DNA of 64,000 bases from Actinobacteria bacterium UBA2279 (GCA_002347365.1 DDWT01000013.1:1-64000), one strand, 5' to 3'. Shown: positions 17,849 through 25,960, counted from the stretch's first letter. The notes: generated by a model not told the origin, from the sequence alone. Numbers and translations: made by a program.

Positions 17849-18333
17849 GACGCGTCCTTTCCGCTGTCCTTGTGGGGTTCGGCGGCCTTCTCGGTCTTAT
17901 CGGCCTTGTCAGCCTTCGGCTTCTTGCCCTTCTGCTCCGCAAGGATTGCTTCTTTGCGAAGTCGGCGAATGACGAAGATGTCGATGTTGATGGCCACAAG
18001 CACGCCGGCAAGCTCTATCGACAGACCGACCGTGCGCAGCGTGTTACTTCCCTGGGACTCGCCGAGATAGGCGACGCCAAACGCCAGCAGTGCAACGATG
18101 ATCGCCACCCACCAGACCTTGCGCCACTTCTTGATCTCGGGCGTGGTCGGGATCGGGATGTACTTCTTCTTAGAAGGCGCCGCTTTCTTCTTCTTGGGGG
18201 CGTCGCTCTTCTTCGGCATGACCGTGTCGAGCGTGCCCTTCGTACGCTTCGGCTTGAGCGAGCCGGCGCTCTTTCGCGTCTGACCCTTCTTCTCCACACG
18301 GTAGCGATCATTGCCCGCACTGCGGCGCGCCAT
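17845..18333 (-). CDS. Lysine-rich two-TM protein downstream of purC
   Basis: A 162-residue protein starting at ATG 18333 with GGAAGGTGA 5 nt upstream; that ribosome site overlaps the purC stop. It has a long Lys/Arg-rich cytosolic N-terminus, two adjacent hydrophobic segments (WWVAIIVALLAFGVAYLG and VGLSIELAGVLVAINIDIFV) and a Lys/Asp-rich C-terminal tail. Its composition suggests interaction with nucleic acid or membrane phospholipid, but function is unknown. Confidence 0.65.
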   Translation of the reverse strand: MARRSAGNDRYRVEKKGQTRKSAGSLKPKRTKGTLDTVMPKKSDAPKKKKAAPSKKKYIPIPTTPEIKKWRKVWWVAIIVALLAFGVAYLGESQGSNTLRTVGLSIELAGVLVAINIDIFVIRRLRKEAILAEQKGKKPKADKADKTEKAAEPHKDSGKDAS

Positions 18334-18334
18334 A

Positions 18335-19222
18335 TCAATCACCTTCCGGAACAAATGGCTCGCCGGTGATCATCTCGTATGCCTCGACGTACTTCTCGGC
18401 AGTGATCGTGATGATGTCTTCGGGGAGCTCTGGGGCGGGGGGTTTCTTGTCCCAACCGCTGCTTTGCAGCCAGTCGCGGACGAATTGCTTGTCGAAGCTG
18501 GGCTGGCCTTTGCCGGGCTCATAACTGTCAGCTGGCCAGAACCGCGAGCTATCGGGTGTGAGCACCTCGTCGACCAGCGTCACGACGCCGTCGACGAGCC
18601 CGAATTCGAACTTGGTGTCAGCGATGATGATACCGCAGTCGAGCGCATGCTTCGCCGCACGCGAATACAACTTGATCGAAGCATCACGCAGGGCATTCGC
18701 GTGCTCCTCGCCGATCAGCTCAACGACACGCTCGAAGCTGATGTTCTCGTCGTGCTCGCCGATCTCGGCCTTCGTCGACGGGGTGAAGATCGGCTCGGGC
18801 AGCCTGGAGGACTCAACGAGCCCCTCGGGCAGCTTCTGCCCGCACACGGTGCCGCTCGTGCGGTACTCGTTCCAGCCACTCCCTGCCAGGTATCCCCGCA
18901 CGATGCACTCGACCGGAAAGACCTCGGCTTTCTTCGCCAACATGAAACGACCGGCGAAGGTCTCGGCATACGGCACGAACTCGCTGGGGAGGTCGGCGAC
19001 GTCCGCCGAGATGAGATGGTTGGCCACCACATCATCGAGCACATCGAACCAGAACAGCGAGATCTTCGTGAGCACTTCACCTTTGTAAGGGATGGCGTCC
19101 GGCAGGATCACGTCGAACGCGGAGAGACGGTCGGTAGCGACAAGTAGCATCCGGTCGCCAAGATCGAACAGGTCGCGTACCTTACCCTGCGACGTGGGCC
19201 TAAGCTCTTGCGGCTGCTGCAC
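18335..19222 (-). CDS. purC: Phosphoribosylaminoimidazole-succinocarboxamide synthase (PurC)
   Basis: SAICAR synthetase, 295 aa, the ATP-dependent addition of aspartate to CAIR. Motifs are SQGKVRDLFDLGDRMLLVAT, DRLSAFDVILP, ECIVRGYLAGSGW, IADTKFEFG and the LVDEVLTPDSSRFWPAD block. GTG 19222 has AGGAAGGTG 5 nt upstream. It is the first gene of the minus-strand pur run, with a candidate promoter about 85 nt upstream. The family is of the longer type. Confidence 0.95.
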   Translation of the reverse strand: MQQPQELRPTSQGKVRDLFDLGDRMLLVATDRLSAFDVILPDAIPYKGEVLTKISLFWFDVLDDVVANHLISADVADLPSEFVPYAETFAGRFMLAKKAEVFPVECIVRGYLAGSGWNEYRTSGTVCGQKLPEGLVESSRLPEPIFTPSTKAEIGEHDENISFERVVELIGEEHANALRDASIKLYSRAAKHALDCGIIIADTKFEFGLVDGVVTLVDEVLTPDSSRFWPADSYEPGKGQPSFDKQFVRDWLQSSGWDKKPPAPELPEDIITITAEKYVEAYEMITGEPFVPEGD

Positions 19223-19306
19223 CCGGACACCTTCCTAGAGGAGTCGTAGCTGACGGCCGCTCAGGTGATGTGCGGGAGAGCTCCAAGTACCCGCGGCCAT
19301 GCGTGC

Positions 19307-19335
19307 ATTGTAGGCTATAGAGGGCAGCAGGTTAA
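19307..19335 (-). promoter_or_regulatory. Candidate promoter for the purC-led operon
   Basis: On the minus strand TTAACC (19330-19335) and TACAAT (19307-19312) are 17 nt apart, about 85 nt before purC. The -10 is good and the -35 poor, which is compatible with a regulated promoter. No PurR box or purine riboswitch was recognised. Confidence 0.45.
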
Positions 19336-19368
19336 GGTCGTTGGCGGGCGCGAAGCGGAAGTCTACGC

Positions 19369-19581
19369 CTAGATGACCTTCAGATACGCCATGGCGAGCA
19401 GCCCGTGAACAAACACACCGGCAAGCATCAGCCACGCGACCATCTTATGCACACGCATATGCAGTTTGCCGGGGAAGTGTATCTTTCGCAGCCCCACCAG
19501 TATCTGGAACACAACGAGTGTTGCGAGGAACGTCCCCCCGACGATGAGCATGTACGGCTGGACCTGGATGCCGAATATCAT
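19369..19581 (-). CDS. Small two-TM protein with paired histidines
   Basis: A 70-residue membrane protein from ATG 19581 (GGAGG 4 nt upstream). Two hydrophobic helices are joined by a basic loop: IQVQPYMLIVGGTFLATLVV and then RVHKMVAWLMLAGVFVHGLL. The second helix has His residues 14 apart, a spacing seen in b-type haem-binding four-helix proteins, so a cytochrome b561-like subunit is possible. It is the last gene before the purC region and follows the kinase gene. Haem binding is inference. Confidence 0.55.
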   Translation of the reverse strand: MIFGIQVQPYMLIVGGTFLATLVVFQILVGLRKIHFPGKLHMRVHKMVAWLMLAGVFVHGLLAMAYLKVI

Positions 19582-19640
19582 CACGCCTCCCTGTGCACGT
19601 TTCAGTGACCTGCACTGTTCGTTCGCCATTCGTCATGGCG

Positions 19641-20528
19641 TTAAACGCGTTGGCACGCTCCCGCCCATCCGCACAGGTGCTCGGAGAACACCGCAGGCAA
19701 CGCAGCTACGAGGTCGCTGGCTCGCATAGCGGGTGTGGCACCCATCGATACTCCTGCATGCCGGTTCGCCCGGGACGCGCAGAGCGCCGCGTGCACCGTC
19801 GGGAAGCCCGCCGCCATGAAGCCGGCCGCAAGCCCGGTGATGGTATCGCCGGTTCCGCCGATCGCCTCCAGAGCCGGCACAGCGGGCCGGTCCACGGCTC
19901 CGACGACGTCCCCCCTCAACGAGATGTGGTCCGTCTTGCCCTTCACCAGTAGCACCCGTGCCGAGCCACCCGAGTCGGCGGCCATACGAACGAGGCCGGG
20001 CGTGTCGAACGATGCCGTGCCGAAGAGGTAGTGAGAGACATAGGCCGGGTGAGTCGCCTGCGGGTCGGCTAGGAAACCGACCTCGCCGACGTCCGGCGTC
20101 ATCAGTTCGAAGCGATCCGCCACGCCCGCAGCCTTCGCCGCGTACATGCCGCCTGCGTCGGCGACCAGCAGGACGTCCGGGAGTCTCTCGGCGATATCAC
20201 AGACTGCCTGGCGGATCAGCGCCATGACGGGCTGCATGTAGTGGAAGGCGATGACGGATGGCCGGACCTCTTCGGTCACCTCCATCAGGCGGGCGTAGAC
20301 CGCTCGGGTACCGTCGCCTCGGCCGATGTCGCCCGCTATGAGCGCGTGAGGCGCCGGCGTCTCAAGGTAGCCGGAGACCGCAAGAGCGGCGCCCAGCATC
20401 GCCGACGTCCCCTGTGACGCGGGCACCGGAGATCCCGCCACGTGCAGAACGCCTGCCTCACTGTGGACCCGACCGCTCAGTACCGGCCCGCCGCTTATGG
20501 GATATGTCGCGACCACGAGCAGGCTCAT
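19641..20528 (-). CDS. Ribokinase/NAD(P)H-hydrate dehydratase-fold kinase-like protein
   Basis: A 295-residue soluble protein. The C-terminal AIGGTGDTITGLAAGFMAAG is the anion-hole/ATP-binding motif of the ribokinase-like superfamily, closest in look to the YjeF C-terminal domain or ThiD-type kinases. The substrate is not evident. ATG 20528 overlaps the upstream DUF3343 gene by 4 nt, so it is coupled to the YedE/TusA/DUF3343 group. The gene is probably a dedicated partner in that module rather than a housekeeping sugar kinase, but this is inferred from position. Confidence 0.65.
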   Translation of the reverse strand: MSLLVVATYPISGGPVLSGRVHSEAGVLHVAGSPVPASQGTSAMLGAALAVSGYLETPAPHALIAGDIGRGDGTRAVYARLMEVTEEVRPSVIAFHYMQPVMALIRQAVCDIAERLPDVLLVADAGGMYAAKAAGVADRFELMTPDVGEVGFLADPQATHPAYVSHYLFGTASFDTPGLVRMAADSGGSARVLLVKGKTDHISLRGDVVGAVDRPAVPALEAIGGTGDTITGLAAGFMAAGFPTVHAALCASRANRHAGVSMGATPAMRASDLVAALPAVFSEHLCGWAGACQRV

Positions 20529-21067
20529 GCGCGCTCGCCATCCAGCATGCGGCGAACCTCACAAAACGCGCGATCGAGCATCAGCCCGCAGAGTGTGTAG
20601 CCCAGTTCCTTGGGCCGCTGAGCGTCCCAGATCGTCTTCCCCACGAGCTCGATGTTCAGATAGGGGATGTCGGGGCATCCGCCACCAGAGGTGTTGACGA
20701 TCACCCCGCTCGCCCGCTCTACGGTGATCTTCATGTTGCCCGAGCGCACCATCAGCCACTCGCCGAAGTCCTCGGCCGTCACAAGGTCGCAGATCTCCGC
20801 GGTGCCTTCGGTGTCATCGATCCATTCGCGCACGAACACTCCGGCGTCCGCAAGCGCGCGAGCGGCACCCACCTGTTCCACCCGCGGAACGGATACCGCG
20901 AGATCGCAACCGGCCCTCAGGTGGTGGGGTGGTGCCACGAGCGCGACCTCGTACTCGGCGGCCATCAGGACCTTCTCGGCGCGTATCGCCGAGGAGACCT
21001 CGTCGAACAGGAAGATGCCGAGCGCGTCGCCCGGCACCTCCCGTCGCTTGTTCCGCTTGAAAAGCAC
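20525..21067 (-). CDS. DUF3343-type putative Se/S-carrier protein with C-terminal extension
   Basis: A 180-residue protein from GTG 21067, just after the tusA stop; the frame could extend to 21115 inside tusA, but this is less likely. Residues ~12-75 (GIFLFDEVSSAIRAEKVLM, then VALVAPPHHLRAGCDLAVSV) match the DUF3343 pattern, with a single Cys in the RAGCDLAV position where sulfur/selenium carriage is proposed. The C-terminal ~90 residues form a second domain with SGGGCPDIPYLNIELVGK and LGYTLCGLMLDRAF. It is followed by the kinase-like gene with a 4-nt overlap. Association with TusA and YedE is typical of this family. Confidence 0.7.
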   Translation of the reverse strand: MLFKRNKRREVPGDALGIFLFDEVSSAIRAEKVLMAAEYEVALVAPPHHLRAGCDLAVSVPRVEQVGAARALADAGVFVREWIDDTEGTAEICDLVTAEDFGEWLMVRSGNMKITVERASGVIVNTSGGGCPDIPYLNIELVGKTIWDAQRPKELGYTLCGLMLDRAFCEVRRMLDGERA

Positions 21068-21068
21068 G

Positions 21069-21275
21069 CTACTTCGTACCCTCGATCCGATAGTCGTCCC
21101 CGTCATCGGTGACAACGACGGTGTAGCCCTCGTCCTGCAACAGATACGTCACGTTCGTCTTGGCGGTACCGTCACTTGCGAGCACTACGATCTTGGCGGG
21201 TCCCGACTCAAGCGCCTTCTTGGTCCGCATCAGCGGGACGGGGCAGACGAACCCACGCACATCTGCTTCGACCAT
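21069..21275 (-). CDS. tusA: TusA-family sulfurtransferase
   Basis: A 68-residue sulfur-carrier protein. The N-terminal RGFVCPVPLMRTKKALES is the TusA/SirA signature, with the active-site Cys in CPVP. It ends in the usual beta-strand stretch YTVVVTDDGDDYRIE. It sits 16 nt downstream of yedE, as in many YedE-TusA/YedF pairs linked to thiosulfate or selenium metabolism. The precise cargo (sulfane sulfur or selenium) cannot be read from sequence. Confidence 0.9.
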   Translation of the reverse strand: MVEADVRGFVCPVPLMRTKKALESGPAKIVVLASDGTAKTNVTYLLQDEGYTVVVTDDGDDYRIEGTK

Positions 21276-21291
21276 TTCGACTCCCCCTCCT

Positions 21292-22527
21292 CTATGCCTT
21301 CTGCGTCCGCAGGAATCCGATACCGAGCGTCACGACAGCCATGACCCCCATCGCGACCCAGGCGCCCGATGCGGGGCCGGCGCCGGTGGATGCGAGCGTC
21401 AGGGCGTGCGACGCGACCGCGCCCGCCATCATGCCGAGAACAGCCGCCACAGCGTCAAGATCGCCCTCGGAAGCCATGATGACCTGGCGCAGCGGACATC
21501 CACCCATGAACACCGCGGTAAGGCCGACGAGGATCATCGGCAAGAAGTTGCCGAGGAAGTTGGTGTGAGCCGCAGGCTGCCCCTCAAAGCCGAGGTGGAA
21601 CTGGCCGAACACCATGTTCATGACCGCCACGCCGATGACGAGACCTGCGACACCGATCAGCAGGTCGTAGCGCTTGATCAGGATGGAGTCGCGGATACCG
21701 CCCACGCTGCAGAAACGGCTGCGCTGTGCCGCGATACCGATGGCCAGACCCGCCACGAGCGACAGGTAGAGCGGAGCACGCGAGCCGCCGGGGATACCGG
21801 CGGCCGCCGAGACAGACTCGGCGGAGGAGACGACCGCGCCGTCCTCACCCACGATCTCGCCATCCACCATCGACGCACCCGGAGGTGCGATGACCTTCTC
21901 GGCGTTGAACACCGCGCCCTCGGCGGTCTTCTTCGCACCCTTGGCGACGGTCGAAAAGCCGTTGGGGGCTGCACCGTTGTAGAAGGTGACAAGTGCGAGT
22001 ACGAGCAAGATGACCGCGATGACCGGCATGACCAGGCCGACCGGCTTGGCGAGCTTCTTCGCCCGACCGACGATGTAGCCGCGCTTGAGGAACACGGTTC
22101 CAACGATGATCCCGACTATGAGGCCGGCAATACCGACTGCGGCGTTCAGGTCGCCACCTCCGAGGCGCAGCCATGCACGGACCGGGCAGCCGAGGAATAT
22201 CAGCGCCGAGACCATGAAGATGAAGCCGAGCACGAACCGGTACAGCGCACCGGCGCTCCCGCGAGCCTTGAACTCACGGAAGCCGAAGGCGGCAACGGTC
22301 GCGCCCAGCATCAGACCGACGATCTCCGGCCGGATATAGGCGAAGCCGTTCATCTTCATCGCCTCACCGCCGAAGAAGCTCGTGATATCGCGCAGGAAAC
22401 ACGCGATGCACAAGCCCATGTTCCCAGGGTTGCCCTGCTTGACCAGGAACGCCGCCGCGACACCGATGACCAGACCGGTGCCGCCAAGCATCCAGGCCGA
22501 AGGGCCCAGGACGCGCTTCTTCCCCAT
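21292..22527 (-). CDS. yedE: YeeE/YedE family inner-membrane transporter (YedE/FdhT selenium-type)
   Basis: A 411-residue polytopic protein with about ten hydrophobic segments. Conserved Cys-containing motifs are MGLCIACFLRDITSFFGG near the N-terminus, IFLGCPVRAWLRLGGGDLNA in the middle, RSRFCSVGGIRDSIL and MGGCPLRQVIMASEGDLDA in the second half. This is the pattern of the YeeE/YedE thiosulfate or putative selenium transporter, in the long two-repeat form. ATG 22527 has GGGGG 4 nt upstream. It is upstream of tusA, DUF3343 and the kinase-like gene. Transport of thiosulfate or a selenium species is inferred from family. Confidence 0.88.
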   Translation of the reverse strand: MGKKRVLGPSAWMLGGTGLVIGVAAAFLVKQGNPGNMGLCIACFLRDITSFFGGEAMKMNGFAYIRPEIVGLMLGATVAAFGFREFKARGSAGALYRFVLGFIFMVSALIFLGCPVRAWLRLGGGDLNAAVGIAGLIVGIIVGTVFLKRGYIVGRAKKLAKPVGLVMPVIAVILLVLALVTFYNGAAPNGFSTVAKGAKKTAEGAVFNAEKVIAPPGASMVDGEIVGEDGAVVSSAESVSAAAGIPGGSRAPLYLSLVAGLAIGIAAQRSRFCSVGGIRDSILIKRYDLLIGVAGLVIGVAVMNMVFGQFHLGFEGQPAAHTNFLGNFLPMILVGLTAVFMGGCPLRQVIMASEGDLDAVAAVLGMMAGAVASHALTLASTGAGPASGAWVAMGVMAVVTLGIGFLRTQKA

Positions 22528-22566
22528 GTGTCCCCCTTGTGATTCGAATGCCATACATAAGCTCGC

Positions 22567-22599
22567 GTTATACTTTGCATCAGCAGAAGCTGATGTCAA
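22567..22599 (-). promoter_or_regulatory. Candidate long-spacer promoter with dyad upstream of yedE
   Basis: On the minus strand TTGACA (22594-22599) and TATAAC (22567-22572) are 21 nt apart. The spacer holds the perfect inverted repeat CATCAGC-TTCT-GCTGATG (22578-22595; one end overlaps the -35). Long spacers with a central dyad are typical of promoters activated by MerR-family regulators, but no MerR gene is in the window. It lies ~40 nt before yedE. Confidence 0.4.
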
Positions 22600-22615
22600 G
22601 CATCACGGTGAAAGC

Positions 22616-24226
22616 TTACTGAGCCTGAGGGAAAGAGAGCGACGCGATGAAGCGTCTCTGGAAGTCCGGATCGGCGGCAAGGTCGATGGTCTCAACGCCA
22701 CGCGCGATCGTCTCGGCATCCTGGCGGGCCTGCGTGCCTACAAGCAGCGCAACAGCGCCTGCAAGTGCAGCGTTGCCCACGTAGCGTAGACAGCTCTCCC
22801 ACTCCGGAGGCACCATCCCGATTCGCGCAATGGCGGAGCCGCGAACGTGCAGGCCAAAGCCGCCCGCGATGACCACATCCAGCAGGTCACCCGCGCTTAA
22901 CCCCGCGCGCTCCAGCACCATGTCGAGCGCGGTGCGGATCGCGCCCTTCGCGAGCTGCAATTCACGCACGTCATGTTGCGTCAAGACGATTCCGTGCTTC
23001 TCGTCCACGATGAACACGTGCTGGTCTCCCCGGTCCTCCACGGACGATGCGAGACCTCCGCGGGTCTTCTCGGCCAGCCGCCCACCCTCGTCGATCACAT
23101 CCGCATCCAGCAGAGCTGCAACGAGGTCCAGCAGACCGCTCCCGCAGATACCGCGCGGTGGTGCGTGCTCGATCGTCTCCGCGACAAGCGTCTCACCCTT
23201 CAGATGCACGTGCTCGATCGCTCCCGGCTGAGCACGCATCCCCATCTCGATGCTGGCACCCTCAAGCGCGGGACCAGCGGCAGCCGAGGCAGCGATGACG
23301 CGACCGTCCGAGACAAGCACGATCTCGCCATTGGTGCCGAGGTCCATGTATAGCGTTGGCTCGGACCGCCCGGCTACGCGCGTCACGAGCATGCCCGCCA
23401 CGACGTCGCCGCCGATGAATGCCGACACACCCGGAGCGACGGTGACTCGTGCATCGAACGAACTCATCCCAAGCGTCACCGAGTCCGTCGTGACCGGGGC
23501 GATCGACGCGCCCTCGTACGGCGCAGCCGCGAGTGGCGAGACGTCCTCGGCTAGGAGCAGCGCACGCATCGTCGTGTTGCCCACTACGACGAACTCCCGC
23601 ACATGTGCGGGCGATGCGCCCACGCGACGCACAAGCGACAGAGACAGCCGTTCGATCTCTGAGACGACCGCCTCATGGAGGGCAACGGCCTGCCCGGCGA
23701 TTGCCGCCGAGACACGTGACATGACGTCGGCGCCGAAAGTGTGCTGCGCATTCATGCCGGACGCGTGCGCGATCTCGTCGCCGTTACGCAGGTCGACCAG
23801 CGCAAGCGCAAGCGTGGTGGTCCCGATGTCGATGGCTATGCCCAGCAATGGCTCCTCGGCAGCGGCGAATATGCCGCGCACCGCCGGGGGCTCGACCTCC
23901 GGACGTGGGACGGCGGCGTCTTCGACGATGCGCATGCCACCGGGTTCAGGCGCGACTTGGACAGAAACGGATCCCGTTGCGCGGGCACGGCACGCAAGGC
24001 GGATACCTGCCGCGATATCCTCCTCTGTCAACAACACACGCTCGTCGTCAGTAAGCGGGCTCACCGAGCCGGCAACCACGATGCGGCATCGACCACACCG
24101 GCCGATGCCTCCGCAGGGCGCATCAACGCCCACGCTCGCCCGGCGTGACGCATCGAGCAGCAACGAACCCAGCGGGACCGAGACGGTCACACCGGAAGGT
24201 TCGAAGTGTACTGAGACGTCGCTCAC
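22616..24226 (-). CDS. RACE-type reductive activator of corrinoid proteins (2Fe-2S plus ASKHA domains, DUF4445)
   Basis: A 536-residue protein. Residues 1-90 form a 2Fe-2S ferredoxin with Cys38, Cys44, Cys47 and Cys79 (CGGIGRCGRC then LACRA). A linker leads to an ASKHA-type actin-fold ATPase: IAIDIGTTTLALALVDL (phosphate 1), NTTMRALLL, YMDLGTNGEIVLV, CGSGLLDLVAALLDADVI and the C-terminal VIAGGFGLHV. RACE proteins use ATP to drive low-potential reduction of Co(II) to Co(I) corrinoids in methyltransfer proteins. Its start is GTG 24226. It lies ~140 nt downstream of the permease of the hgcAB group and 88 nt upstream of yedE. The only recognisable corrinoid protein nearby is HgcA, so HgcA is a candidate client (inference). 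Confidence 0.85.
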   Translation of the reverse strand: MSDVSVHFEPSGVTVSVPLGSLLLDASRRASVGVDAPCGGIGRCGRCRIVVAGSVSPLTDDERVLLTEEDIAAGIRLACRARATGSVSVQVAPEPGGMRIVEDAAVPRPEVEPPAVRGIFAAAEEPLLGIAIDIGTTTLALALVDLRNGDEIAHASGMNAQHTFGADVMSRVSAAIAGQAVALHEAVVSEIERLSLSLVRRVGASPAHVREFVVVGNTTMRALLLAEDVSPLAAAPYEGASIAPVTTDSVTLGMSSFDARVTVAPGVSAFIGGDVVAGMLVTRVAGRSEPTLYMDLGTNGEIVLVSDGRVIAASAAAGPALEGASIEMGMRAQPGAIEHVHLKGETLVAETIEHAPPRGICGSGLLDLVAALLDADVIDEGGRLAEKTRGGLASSVEDRGDQHVFIVDEKHGIVLTQHDVRELQLAKGAIRTALDMVLERAGLSAGDLLDVVIAGGFGLHVRGSAIARIGMVPPEWESCLRYVGNAALAGAVALLVGTQARQDAETIARGVETIDLAADPDFQRRFIASLSFPQAQ

Positions 24227-24367
24227 TGGCTCACCCGGGCCGGTTGCAGGACAGTACCATCGTAACCGTCGCGCGGACTACCGCGAAACACCCGGGACAT
24301 CCTGTCCCTCCAGCGGCTCTATGATGCCATCTCGGACTATATGCCCCAGAACAGCGCGCGAGGCCGC

Positions 24368-25330
24368 CTACAAGATGGCGTTGAACAGGTACCCCACCGC
24401 GATGATGCCCACCGCGTTGATCGCGATGAAGATGCCGATGAGCTTGGGCTTGATGACCTTGCGCAGGATGATCATCTCCGGCAGTGAGAGCGCGACGACA
24501 GCCATCATGAAGGCGAGCACGGTGCCCATCGCCATGCCCTTGTCCACGAGCACGCTCACGATGGGGATGACGCCGGCCGCGTTGGAGTAGAGCGGCACGC
24601 CGAGAAGGACCGCGATCGGTACCGCAAACGGGTTGCCGGGCCCGGCGTAGCGCACCAAGAAGTCCTCGGGCAGAAAGCCGTGCATGAAGCCGCCGATGGC
24701 GATGCCGACCACCACGTACGGCCACACTTTGCCGACGATCTCGCCCACGTAGCCCTTCGCGTACGCGACGCGATCGCGCCACGTGAGTTCCTCGACGACG
24801 CCTTCGCCTACCTTGATGGTGTACACGTACTCCTCGACGAGGTGTTCGAGGCCGAGCTTGCCGATGACGATGCCGCTGATGATGGCGACCGTGAGTCCCG
24901 CCACCAGGTAGAGCGCCGCTATCTTCCAGCCGAACATCCCCAGCAACAGCACGAGCGCCACCTCGTTCACCATCGGGCTGGCAACCAGGAACGAGAACGT
25001 CACGCCAAGCGGCACTCCGCTTTCCACAAAGCCGATGAAGAGCGGCACCGCACTGCACGAGCAGAACGGCGTCACCACACCGAACGCCGCCGCGAGCACG
25101 TTGCCGACGTACAGCCTCGTGTTCGAGAGGTACTTGCGGGTCTTCTCGGGCGGGAAGAACGAACGGATGATCGCCACGACGAACACGATGGTGGCGAGCA
25201 TGAGCAGGATCTTCGGCACGTCGTAGAGGAAGAACGCGAGCGCCTCACCGAAGTGGCTCCCGTGCGCCAGGCCGATCACGTCGAAGGTGAGCCAGTTCGC
25301 GAGCGCCTCAAGCGGCGCGAAGATGTCCAT
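24368..25330 (-). CDS. DUF318/ArsP-type permease
   Basis: A 320-residue inner-membrane permease with about eight hydrophobic segments. Cys90 and Cys92 in VTPFCSCSAVPLFIGF, then VASPMVNEVALVLLLG and VPLYSNAAGVIPIV, are the paired signatures of the permease family (COG0701) that contains the organoarsenical exporter ArsP and SO_0444-like metal transporters. It follows the thioredoxin-like gene after 35 nt and closes the arsR-hgcA-hgcB-trx run. Export of methylated or thiol-bound metal species is inferred from family and context; the substrate is unknown. Confidence 0.85.
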   Translation of the reverse strand: MDIFAPLEALANWLTFDVIGLAHGSHFGEALAFFLYDVPKILLMLATIVFVVAIIRSFFPPEKTRKYLSNTRLYVGNVLAAAFGVVTPFCSCSAVPLFIGFVESGVPLGVTFSFLVASPMVNEVALVLLLGMFGWKIAALYLVAGLTVAIISGIVIGKLGLEHLVEEYVYTIKVGEGVVEELTWRDRVAYAKGYVGEIVGKVWPYVVVGIAIGGFMHGFLPEDFLVRYAGPGNPFAVPIAVLLGVPLYSNAAGVIPIVSVLVDKGMAMGTVLAFMMAVVALSLPEMIILRKVIKPKLIGIFIAINAVGIIAVGYLFNAIL

Positions 25331-25365
25331 GTGCGGGGGTGTCCTCTCGGCAGAAGGTCAGAAGG

Positions 25366-25647
25366 CTAGCAGCAGCAGCTACCGCAGCCGCAGCCGCCGG
25401 AGGCCTCGGGCTTGGCGCCAGCGATGATGCGGTCGAGCTCGTCAGCGGAGGGCACGCGGCCGGAGAGTCGGACCTGCTCGTCGATGACGAGCGCGGGCGT
25501 CGTCATGACGCCGTAGGCCATGATCTCAGCGAAGTCGTTGACGTGCTCGACTTCGGCCTCCAGCCCGAGGCGTGCCACGGACTCGCGGGTAGCCTTCTCG
25601 AGCAGGTTGCACTTCGCACAGCCACTGCCAAGGATCTTGATGAGCAT
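25366..25647 (-). CDS. Thioredoxin-like small redox protein (MTH895/TM0996 type) with Cys-rich tail
   Basis: A 93-residue thioredoxin-fold protein. The redox motif is Cys10-x-x-Cys13 (GSGCAKCNLLEKA) at the N-terminus, the cis-Pro lies in MTTPALVIDEQ, and the C-terminus ends in GGCGCGSCCC with five Cys. It lies directly between hgcB and the permease. This class often pairs with DUF318 permeases. The Cys-rich tail might bind soft metals or pass thiol-bound metal to the permease (inference). Confidence 0.85.
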   Translation of the reverse strand: MLIKILGSGCAKCNLLEKATRESVARLGLEAEVEHVNDFAEIMAYGVMTTPALVIDEQVRLSGRVPSADELDRIIAGAKPEASGGCGCGSCCC

Positions 25648-25672
25648 CAGTCGGTTCCTTTCATCGTCATGT

Positions 25673-25960
25673 CTAGCCGCAGCAGTCGTCGCCGCAGTTG
25701 GGCTCGGTGCCCTTGATCCATCCGTTTATGATCGCAGCGGCGCATCCCACGCCGGCCTCGACCGTGATCGCGGCCCACGCGCAGTTCATCGCACACGCAC
25801 CGCACTCGATACACGCATCGCGGTCCACGATGACCGCCTTGCCGTCGCGCATCTCGAACACCGCGTGCGGACACACCTGCGTGCATAGACGGCAACCCGT
25901 GCAGCGCTCGGAATCAAGCCTCAGCGAGACGACGCCGTCTATGTAGCGCATCTCCTTCAT
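25673..25960 (-). CDS. hgcB: Mercury methylation ferredoxin HgcB
   Basis: A 95-residue ferredoxin with two 4Fe-4S motifs, CTGCRLCTQVCP (Cys20-30) and CIECGACAMNCA (Cys50-60), a conserved extra Cys73 in AGVGCAAAI and a vicinal Cys pair Cys93-Cys94 at the C-terminus. Cys73 plus a terminal CC pair is the diagnostic HgcB layout. It starts on the base after the hgcA stop codon. HgcB is thought to supply electrons to the HgcA cobalamin and to bind Hg(II) through the terminal Cys pair. The residue after the last cluster Cys is Ala instead of the usual Pro. The hgcA adjacency makes the call firm. Confidence 0.95.
   Translation of the reverse strand: MKEMRYIDGVVSLRLDSERCTGCRLCTQVCPHAVFEMRDGKAVIVDRDACIECGACAMNCAWAAITVEAGVGCAAAIINGWIKGTEPNCGDDCCG

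Noticed and set aside
22528..22615. Riboswitch upstream of yedE
   Set aside because: The region is only 88 nt, and its structure is one dyad inside a promoter-like spacer; no cobalamin or other known riboswitch core was recognised.
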